31,435 nucleotides of DNA, from positions 4,761-36,195 of the forward strand of contig MGRI01000015.1 in the NCBI GenBank assembly GCA_001798105.1, given 5' to 3'. Every line of letters begins with the position of its first letter. Positions within the stretch are counted from its first letter, which is position 1. Origin of the DNA: Deltaproteobacteria bacterium RIFCSPHIGHO2_02_FULL_40_11 (GTDB lineage: Bacteria; Bdellovibrionota; JACOXK01; 2-02-FULL-40-11). This document shows, piece after piece, positions 26,271 through 31,435 of the stretch. Both the position numbers and the translations under genes were made by a program. Below the pieces are notes generated by a model. It was not told the origin of the DNA, did not search any database, and saw only the letters and a program-made list of their open reading frames with translations.

Positions 26271-26299
26271 TTGATTTTCATACCCCTTCTTGTCATAAT
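26271..26299 (+). promoter_or_regulatory. Promoter for the glucoamylase gene
   Basis: TTGATT at 26271-26276 and CATAAT at 26294-26299 with a 17-base spacer. Transcription should start near 26306, leaving a leader of about 12 bases before the ATG at 26318 and no room for a normal Shine-Dalgarno. Confidence 0.5.
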
Positions 26300-26317
26300 A
26301 GCCAAGAAAATTCCTCT

Positions 26318-27697
26318 ATGAAGAAATCGTGTGTTTGTGTTTTTAGTTTATTGATTTTATTTTTGTCTTTTACAATTGAGGCCAAAAACCTAGACGATTG
26401 GCTGAATGTTCAAGAAAAAATTTCGCTTTCAAAAATTCAAGAAAATATTTCGCCGGAAGACGCCAAACCCGGTGTTGTGATTGCCTCACCCTCAACACAA
26501 AAACCCGATTATTATTACCATTGGGTGCGCGATGCTGCTCTTGCAATGGACGTATTTAATTACACTTCGGCGTCCAAAGATCTCCTTTTAGAATTCGCAA
26601 CCTTTTCAAGACAAAATCAAATCGATTCAGGTTTTTTGGGACTCGGGGAACCTAAATATTATGTTCATGGCCGCCCCTATGATTTGCCCTGGGGAAGACC
26701 GCAAAATGATGGCCCTGCTTTACGTGCACTCACTTTAATTCGATTTGCAAATACCTTATTAGAACAAGGGGATACTGAAACCGTTCGAAAACACTTATAT
26801 GTTGGCGCATTCCCAGCCACAAAAGTCATTAAAGTGGATTTGGAGTTTACAGGAAATTATTGGAGCCAACCTTGTTTTGATCTTTGGGAAGAGCGGTGGG
26901 GACATCATTTTTATACCCGAATGGTCCAACGGAGAGCCCTCTTAGAAGGATCTCGCCTAGCAGAAAAATTGGACGACCCAGAGGCTGCCACCTGGTATTT
27001 CAAAGAAGCCTCAAAAATAGAAAAGGATCTTTTACGATTTCAATCCATAGACAAAGAAGTTTTGCTTCCCACGCTCAACGGCGAAAATGGGAATGATTTT
27101 CGAGAAACAAAACTCGATACCAGTATTCTTTTAGCCGTGCTGCATAGTTACAATTTCCAAGATCGTTTTTATTCAGCATCGAACGAATGGATTTTATCCA
27201 CCACCTCACAATTGGAAGCGGCTTTTGAAAAAACCTATCCAATTAATGACCGCGCGGTACCTGGAATTTTAATTGGCCGCTACCCAGAAGATGAATATTA
27301 TGGTGGGAATCCGTGGTTTTTAACCACGCTTGCCATGGCTGAAATTTATTACCGGGCGATCTTAGAATTTATTCAAGATGAAAAAATTGAAATTACTGCA
27401 CTCAATCAAAAGTTTTTTAATCGGCTCATTCAAAGATATGGCGATCAAACAAAACTAAAAATTGGCGAAACCTTCACATTTCAAGAAGACAAATTTCATG
27501 AAATTTTAAATTTAATGCGATGGAAAGCAGATAATTTTCTACGTGTCATTCAACTTTACACAAAACCGTCTGGAGCGATGTCTGAACAAATTTCAAAACA
27601 GGATGGACGCCAAATTTCCGCGAATGATTTAACATGGAGCTATGCTGCATTTTTAACTGCGAAATGGCTCAGGGAAGAAGTTTTAGCGTATTTTTAA
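26318..27697 (+). CDS. Secreted GH15 glucoamylase
   Basis: Releases glucose from the ends of starch or maltodextrins. 459 residues. An N-terminal signal peptide (KKSCVCVFSLLILFLSFTIEA, cut before KNLDDW) sends it out of the cytoplasm. The GH15 barrel follows with HWVRDAALAMD (Asp72), GRPQNDGPALRAL, DLWEERWG (general acid Glu191 or Glu192), SGAMSEQ (general base Glu423) and DLTWSYAAFLTA. These match the catalytic-site order of fungal glucoamylases, such as DLWEE. There is no starch-binding domain. It is paired with a divergent sodium-sugar symporter that would take up the product. Confidence 0.92.
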   Translation: MKKSCVCVFSLLILFLSFTIEAKNLDDWLNVQEKISLSKIQENISPEDAKPGVVIASPSTQKPDYYYHWVRDAALAMDVFNYTSASKDLLLEFATFSRQNQIDSGFLGLGEPKYYVHGRPYDLPWGRPQNDGPALRALTLIRFANTLLEQGDTETVRKHLYVGAFPATKVIKVDLEFTGNYWSQPCFDLWEERWGHHFYTRMVQRRALLEGSRLAEKLDDPEAATWYFKEASKIEKDLLRFQSIDKEVLLPTLNGENGNDFRETKLDTSILLAVLHSYNFQDRFYSASNEWILSTTSQLEAAFEKTYPINDRAVPGILIGRYPEDEYYGGNPWFLTTLAMAEIYYRAILEFIQDEKIEITALNQKFFNRLIQRYGDQTKLKIGETFTFQEDKFHEILNLMRWKADNFLRVIQLYTKPSGAMSEQISKQDGRQISANDLTWSYAAFLTAKWLREEVLAYF

Positions 27698-27748
27698 AAA
27701 CCAAGAAAGTTCTTTCCAAAAGCATCTTACATATCCTATAAAGAAGGC

Positions 27749-27858
27749 TCTGGCAGCTGGGACCTTGGCGATGGAACGCCTTAAACCCCGCCAGGTCCGG
27801 AAGGAAGCAACGGAATGGGGTGTCTTCCAGGTGTTCAAGACAATCCTGGTTGCCAGCG
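27749..27858 (+). ncRNA. ffs: Signal recognition particle RNA, small bacterial type (4.5S)
   Basis: About 110 bases. The conserved apical loop region CCAGGTCCGGAAGGAAGCA, which binds Ffh, is clear. The ends pair: CTGGCA near 27750 with TGCCAG at 27851-27856, continuing inward for about 13 pairs including G-U. A TATAAA at 27737 could be its -10. It sits between the glucoamylase gene and dnaX, a common position for ffs. Confidence 0.95.
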
Positions 27859-27884
27859 TTTAAAAGAATCGGTAGTATTCCATC

Positions 27885-29468
27885 ATGTCTTATTTAGTAC
27901 TTGCAAGAAAATGGCGTCCCACCAGCTTTCATGAGCTGATTGGGCAAACGCATGTCAGCCAAACCCTGCAAAATGCCATGGCACAAAATCGCCTGGCACA
28001 TGCTTTTTTATTTTGTGGTCCAAGAGGTGTTGGGAAAACATCGGCAGCGCGCATTTTGGCAAAAACACTCATGTGTCAAAATGGAAAAAACTTCACCCCA
28101 TGCAATACTTGCCCATTGTGTCACGAAATTGCAAAAGGCAGTTCGATCGATGTCATTGAAGTAGACGGCGCTTCCAATAACGGCGTGGATGCTATTCGAG
28201 AGCTTAGAGAACGTGCCAATTACATGCCGACCCAGGGCCAATATAAAATCTATATTATTGATGAAGTGCATATGCTTTCTACCAGTGCCTTTAATGCCCT
28301 TTTAAAAATTTTAGAAGAACCCCCTGCCCATTTAAAATTTATTTTTGCAACAACCGAAGCACATAAAATTCCAGCAACAATTCTTTCCAGGTGCCAAAAA
28401 TTCGATTTTAAAAAGATCCCCTTAAAACTTTTGTGCGAACATCTTTTAAAAGTCGCGACGGACGAAAACATAGACATTGAAAATGATGCTGTGATGAAAA
28501 TTGCAAAAGAAGCCCGGGGCAGTTTCCGAGATGCGCTTTCGCTTCTAGATCAATCCCGAACCTTTGCAGGGGATAAAATTACCTTAAAAGATCTGCAAGA
28601 AATGTTGGGAACGGCCAATGAAGAAGCTTTATTTGATCTTCTAGACAAAATATTTGAAAAAAATGCCTCTCTTACTTTAAAAACGCTATTTCAAATTTAT
28701 GAAAGAGGGCAAGATCCAAAACAATTGGCCACCGAACTTTTAACTTATTTCAGAGCGCTCCTTTTAATGAAAGTAACAGACGGCCAGGCTTTTGAAAAAG
28801 AAAATCCATTGGATTTAACAGATCATGAAAAAACAGCGCTTCAAAACCTTGCACATAAAACAACCCTTGAGGAACTGGAACAAATGTTTCAAATTCTCAT
28901 TCGTTCCCTTCAAGACATGTCTTATACCTTACATCCCAGATTTGTTTTTGAAGCAACGCTGGTAAAGCTTTTGCAACTTCGCCCGCTGGTTCAACTAGAT
29001 GAACTTGTACAAAGAGTTGAAGCGCTCTCTCAAGGAGAGGCACCGATCCCGAAACCTTCGGCCGCACCTGAAACAATACAGTGGGATAAGCTGGTTGGGT
29101 ATATTAAGACCAAAAAACCCTCTTTAGCAGCGCTTCTGGAGCATGGCCATTTTGTGGGAAGTAGCCATGGAAAACTCACCCTTGGCTTCCCAAAGGGATC
29201 TGTTTTTTTTAAAATTGTTTCCAATGCAGAAAACGTTTCTAACTGTGAGCAGCTGGCCTCGCGGTTTTTAAATCAAAAAATTTCCTTCTGTGTTACAGAA
29301 ATGGAATCCAAAACAGACACCAAAAGTATTGTGGAAAAAGCAGAAAGTGAACATGAAAGCATAAAAAAAAAGACTTTAGCAAGTCCTTGGGTGCAAAAAG
29401 CACAAAAGATTTTTGAAGGAAAAGTTGTTGATATTACAATTGAAGAAGAAAAGGGGGATACAAAATGA
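27885..29468 (+). CDS. dnaX: DNA polymerase III subunit gamma/tau
   Basis: Clamp-loader ATPase of the replication fork, 527 residues. It begins YLVLARKWRPTSFHELIGQ, Walker A is GPRGVGKT (45-52), the zinc cysteines are in LMCQNGKNFTPCNTCPLCHE, and then come IIDEVHML (Walker B) and ATILSRCQKF (sensor/arginine finger). Domain III and a short C-terminal part follow. An A9 run at 29363-29371, near the end, is a possible slippage site. The gene overlaps ybaB by four bases (ATGA). It starts 26 bases after the SRP RNA, so the two may share a transcript. Confidence 0.97.
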   Translation: MSYLVLARKWRPTSFHELIGQTHVSQTLQNAMAQNRLAHAFLFCGPRGVGKTSAARILAKTLMCQNGKNFTPCNTCPLCHEIAKGSSIDVIEVDGASNNGVDAIRELRERANYMPTQGQYKIYIIDEVHMLSTSAFNALLKILEEPPAHLKFIFATTEAHKIPATILSRCQKFDFKKIPLKLLCEHLLKVATDENIDIENDAVMKIAKEARGSFRDALSLLDQSRTFAGDKITLKDLQEMLGTANEEALFDLLDKIFEKNASLTLKTLFQIYERGQDPKQLATELLTYFRALLLMKVTDGQAFEKENPLDLTDHEKTALQNLAHKTTLEELEQMFQILIRSLQDMSYTLHPRFVFEATLVKLLQLRPLVQLDELVQRVEALSQGEAPIPKPSAAPETIQWDKLVGYIKTKKPSLAALLEHGHFVGSSHGKLTLGFPKGSVFFKIVSNAENVSNCEQLASRFLNQKISFCVTEMESKTDTKSIVEKAESEHESIKKKTLASPWVQKAQKIFEGKVVDITIEEEKGDTK

Positions 29469-29785
29469 GTAAACTTTTTGGAGGCATGGGCAATATGTTG
29501 AAACAAGCTCAAAAAATGCAAGCCGAAATGAAAAAAATACAAGAAGGATTAGCTCAAAAAACCGTAGAAGCCTCGAGCGGAGGGGGAATGGTAAAGGTTG
29601 TCGCCAATGGCAAACAAGAAATTATTTCAATTCAAATTGAACCAGAGGTTTTAAAAGAAGACAAATCCATGGTGGAAGATCTGGTAACGGCTGCCGTCAA
29701 TGAAGCCATTCAAGAATCTCAAAAAATGGTTCAAAACGAAATGGGACGTCTCACAGGAGGGCTGAATATTCCTGGCCTCTTTTAA
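29465..29785 (+). CDS. ybaB: YbaB/EbfC-family nucleoid-associated protein
   Basis: 106 residues, the usual size. The sequence MGNMLKQAQKMQAEMKKIQEGLAQ, then VEASSGGGMVKVVANGKQEIISIQIEPEVLKED, and GRLTGGLNIPGLF at the end are typical. It is a small dimeric DNA-binding protein, often placed between dnaX and recR as here. Start overlaps the dnaX stop; recR begins 5 bases after its stop. Confidence 0.95.
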   Translation: MSKLFGGMGNMLKQAQKMQAEMKKIQEGLAQKTVEASSGGGMVKVVANGKQEIISIQIEPEVLKEDKSMVEDLVTAAVNEAIQESQKMVQNEMGRLTGGLNIPGLF

Positions 29786-29790
29786 TTTTC

Positions 29791-30387
29791 ATGGAACAAA
29801 AAACACCCCTTGTAAAATTGGTTAATGAGCTGTCAAAACTTCCGGGCGTGGGGGAAAAAACAGCGACACGCCTGGCATTTCATATTTTAAAATCGGACCA
29901 TGCTTACGCAAAGAGTCTTTCGCAATCCATTCTTGAAATTAAGGAAAAAATTCGCCTCTGCTCCATTTGTTTTGATTTAACAGAACACAATCCCTGTGCG
30001 TTGTGTTCCAATGCACACAGAAATGAAACAGAAATTTGCGTCGTAGAAGAACCTCAAGACATGATGGCCATTGAAAAGGCAAAAGTATTTTCAGGAACAT
30101 ATCATATTTTACATGGCACCCTTTCGCCCATTCATAATATTGGCCCCGACCAACTTAAAGTGAGAGAACTGTTAACCAGACTTCAAACCAAAGACGTTCA
30201 GGAAATTATTTTAGCGACCAACCCCTCGGTGGAAGGTGAGGCTACAGCTTTATATCTTGTAAAACTTTTAAAACAATTTCCCATAAAAATTACACGCATT
30301 GCCCATGGGGTTCCAACAGGCGGAGATTTGGAATACATTGACACAGCCACCATTGGCAATGCCATGAAATATAGAGTAACACTGTAA
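29791..30387 (+). CDS. recR: Recombination protein RecR
   Basis: RecFOR pathway protein that helps load RecA at gaps, 198 residues. The N-terminal helix-hairpin-helix (LPGVGEKTATRLAFHIL) comes first, then the four-cysteine zinc finger (CSICFDLTEHNPCALC), and the Toprim domain (ICVVEEPQDMMAIEKA ... ILATNPSVEGEATALYL). The C-terminal Walker-like ARI AHGVPTGGDLEYID is intact. It lies 5 bases after ybaB and 1 base before mglA. Confidence 0.97.
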   Translation: MEQKTPLVKLVNELSKLPGVGEKTATRLAFHILKSDHAYAKSLSQSILEIKEKIRLCSICFDLTEHNPCALCSNAHRNETEICVVEEPQDMMAIEKAKVFSGTYHILHGTLSPIHNIGPDQLKVRELLTRLQTKDVQEIILATNPSVEGEATALYLVKLLKQFPIKITRIAHGVPTGGDLEYIDTATIGNAMKYRVTL

Positions 30388-30388
30388 A

Positions 30389-30976
30389 ATGTCTTTTATT
30401 AATACCGCATCCAAAGAAATAAACTGTAAGGTGGTTTATTACGGCCCAGGATTAAGTGGAAAAACCACAAATCTTCAATACGTGTATGCGAAAACCAATC
30501 CAGAGCTCAAAGGAAAAATGATTTCTTTGGCGACCGAAACAGAACGAACCCTTTTTTTTGATTTTTTACCCTTAGCCATTGGCCCCATTCGCGGCTTTAA
30601 TATTCGCTTTCATTTGTATACGGTTCCTGGCCAAGCGTATTATGATGCCAGTCGAAAATTAATTCTGAAAGGCGTCGATGGAATGGTTTTTGTTGCAGAT
30701 TCTCAACTGAACCGAATGGAAGAAAATTTAGAAAGTTTCTCAAATTTAAAAATAAATTTAGAAGACCAAGGCTACACCTTAAAAACCCTGCCCCATGTTA
30801 TTCAATACAATAAACGCGATTTATCGAACATTGCCCCCACACAAGAATTAAGCAGAAATTTAAACGAATTTGACGCCCCTGAATTTGAAGCCATTGCCAC
30901 CCAAGGCCTCGGCGTTTTTGAAACCCTAAAATCCATCTCCAAAAAAATCCTCAAAGCATTAAGGGATGAAGCGTAA
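30389..30976 (+). CDS. mglA: MglA-family Ras-like GTPase
   Basis: 195 residues. P-loop GPGLSGKTT (residues 19-27), G3 region VPGQAYYDASRKLILKGVDG, and the base-recognition motif NKRDL. In Myxococcus, MglA with its GAP MglB sets cell polarity and drives motility; this family is a delta-group marker. Here it starts one base after recR in a repair operon, with no mglB beside it in the window. The catalytic Gln after the G of PGQ is present, as in Myxococcus (Gln82). Its partner, if any, must be elsewhere. Confidence 0.93.
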   Translation: MSFINTASKEINCKVVYYGPGLSGKTTNLQYVYAKTNPELKGKMISLATETERTLFFDFLPLAIGPIRGFNIRFHLYTVPGQAYYDASRKLILKGVDGMVFVADSQLNRMEENLESFSNLKINLEDQGYTLKTLPHVIQYNKRDLSNIAPTQELSRNLNEFDAPEFEAIATQGLGVFETLKSISKKILKALRDEA

Positions 30977-30992
30977 AATCTCATAGAAAGGA

Positions 30993-31021
30993 TTGACAAG
31001 AAAATCTCTTTTCAATACTGT
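30993..31021 (+). promoter_or_regulatory. Sigma-70-type promoter of the broken tRNA gene
   Basis: A consensus -35, TTGACA at 30993-30998, and TACTGT at 31016-31021 after a 17-base spacer. Transcription would start near 31028, about a dozen bases before the tRNA. So the tRNA and the endonuclease gene are likely transcribed together. Confidence 0.6.
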
Positions 31022-31040
31022 TACTTTCATATTTTGGCGC

Positions 31041-31075
31041 TCCCCGATAGCTCAGTTGGTAGAGCAATTGACTGT
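31041..31075 (+). tRNA. 5' half of a tRNA gene, interrupted in the anticodon loop; probably tRNA-Asn(GUU)
   Basis: The half tRNA has acceptor strand TCCCCGA, T8 A9, a perfect D arm (GCTC AGTTGGTA GAGC), and anticodon stem strand ATTGA followed by C T G T. A normal tRNA would continue with the pairing strand TCAAT; instead the sequence leaves the tRNA at about 31076. If the break is after U35, the anticodon is GU(U) and the tRNA is Asn, which fits the U1 start and class I D arm. Reading on gives GTA (Tyr), but bacterial tRNA-Tyr normally has a different, class II body. No 3' half is in the window; it should follow downstream. Confidence 0.8.
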
Positions 31076-31435
31076 AAACGGGAGGGCATGAACGGAGAGA
31101 TAATTGGCGAAAGAAAAGCGTACCTATAACGATCGTAGAAAGTACATCATAGCAGCTGTTCAGAAGCGTAGAAGAAAAGTTCGCATGCTGGCTGTGACCT
31201 ATAAAGGTGGTAGTTGTAAAAGATGTGGGTATGATCGTTGTTTGGAGGCTCTTGATTTTCACCATTTGGATCCAACTAAAAAGGACTTTAGTATTTCATC
31301 TAAGGGTTATACTCGTAGCTGGAAAAAAGTTCAGGCAGAGCTGGATAAATGCATTATGGTGTGTGCTAATTGTCACCGAGAAATTCATGCTGAACTAGCA
31401 GCTCTTAGAAGAAATTCTAAGATGAACAGTGGGCT
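31076..31435 (+). mobile_element. Candidate intron or intervening element with an HNH gene, 3' end outside the window
   Basis: From the end of the tRNA half (31075 or 31078) to the window end the sequence carries an HNH endonuclease gene and no tRNA pairing strand. Only about 28 bases separate the tRNA half from the coding start. In known tRNA introns, group I introns sit in the anticodon loop and may carry homing endonucleases, usually after a U, as at U35 here. The catalytic core would have to be downstream of the gene. The intron class is inference. Confidence 0.6.
31104..31435 (+). CDS. HNH homing-type endonuclease, partial at window end
   Basis: At least 110 residues, open at the window end. 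I take the TTG at 31104 (reads MAKEKRTYNDRRKY) because GGAGAG is 4 bases upstream, a stop codon is just before it and no in-frame ATG lies near. A basic N-terminus (KRRRKVR) leads to CKRCGYDRC (Cys38, Cys41), LDFHHLD (His53, His54), then CANCHREIH (Cys87, Cys90, His91, His95), which is a zinc-type HNH nuclease. The middle KKDFSISSKGYTRSWKKV is typical of this small family. It likely cuts an intronless tRNA allele and so spreads the element. Codon use does not look AT-biased like the neighbours. Confidence 0.85.
   Translation, partial: MAKEKRTYNDRRKYIIAAVQKRRRKVRMLAVTYKGGSCKRCGYDRCLEALDFHHLDPTKKDFSISSKGYTRSWKKVQAELDKCIMVCANCHREIHAELAALRRNSKMNSG

Noticed and set aside
31041..31080. Calling the broken tRNA a simple tRNA-Tyr from the GTA triplet
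   Set aside because: The third base may belong to the insert. The class I D arm and UCC start fit tRNA-Asn better; Tyr stays as the second option.
31076..31435. Site-specific integration into a tRNA gene as the reason for the break
   Set aside because: Integrases normally restore the whole tRNA at one end; here the 5' half runs directly into an endonuclease gene, and no integrase is visible.
1..31435. CRISPR array, rRNA or insertion sequence
   Set aside because: No regular direct repeats with spacers, no rRNA-like sequence and no transposase gene were seen.

Overview
The window looks like a chromosomal segment of a low-GC, Gram-negative bacterium, most like a Deltaproteobacteria-type lineage (Bdellovibrionota, Myxococcota or an uncultured relative). 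The reasons are a proton-pumping complex I, the block dnaX-ybaB-recR followed by an MglA-type polarity GTPase, a short bacterial SRP RNA, and polysaccharide genes packed between tRNA genes. None of the complete tRNA genes encodes CCA. I cannot name the species.

Layout: 1-3706 holds the end of the nuo operon (nuoL partial, nuoM, nuoN). 3712-5313 (minus) is selB, the selenocysteine elongation factor. 5336-8158 is a one-pass membrane protein with a long TPR tail. 8182-9543 is serS directly followed by tRNA-Ser(UGA). 9552-13971 (minus) holds a secreted EEP-family phosphohydrolase, a peroxiredoxin-like gene with an in-frame TGA, a GT2 glycosyltransferase and acetoacetyl-CoA synthetase. 14060-18382 has tRNA-Ser(GCU), two polyprenyl-sugar-type membrane glycosyltransferases, a SAM methyltransferase, tRNA-Arg(ACG), a DUF971 gene, tadA and tRNA-Ser(GGA). 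18402-24625 is a surface-sugar locus: one CgeB-like glycosyltransferase and a tight six-gene minus-strand operon for amino sugars. 24712-27697 is a divergent pair, an SSS-family sodium symporter and a secreted GH15 glucoamylase. 27749-30976 is SRP RNA, dnaX, ybaB, recR and mglA. The window ends in a tRNA gene broken in its anticodon loop and followed at once by an HNH endonuclease gene.

Three items stand out. (1) The last tRNA gene (31041 onward) has a perfect 5' half and then turns into an HNH endonuclease gene, which suggests an endonuclease-bearing intron in tRNA-Asn, or less likely tRNA-Tyr. (2) The peroxiredoxin-like gene at 10757-11296 reads through a TGA followed by a SECIS-like hairpin. 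It is a probable selenoprotein with a U-x-x-C site, and selB lies 5.4 kb away. (3) Perfect or near-perfect palindromes of two kinds sit in frame inside selB (twice) and the acetoacetyl-CoA synthetase gene (once), like protein-coding palindromic repeats.

No stretch over 300 bases lacks a gene. I saw no CRISPR array, rRNA, transposase gene or clear Rho-independent terminator.
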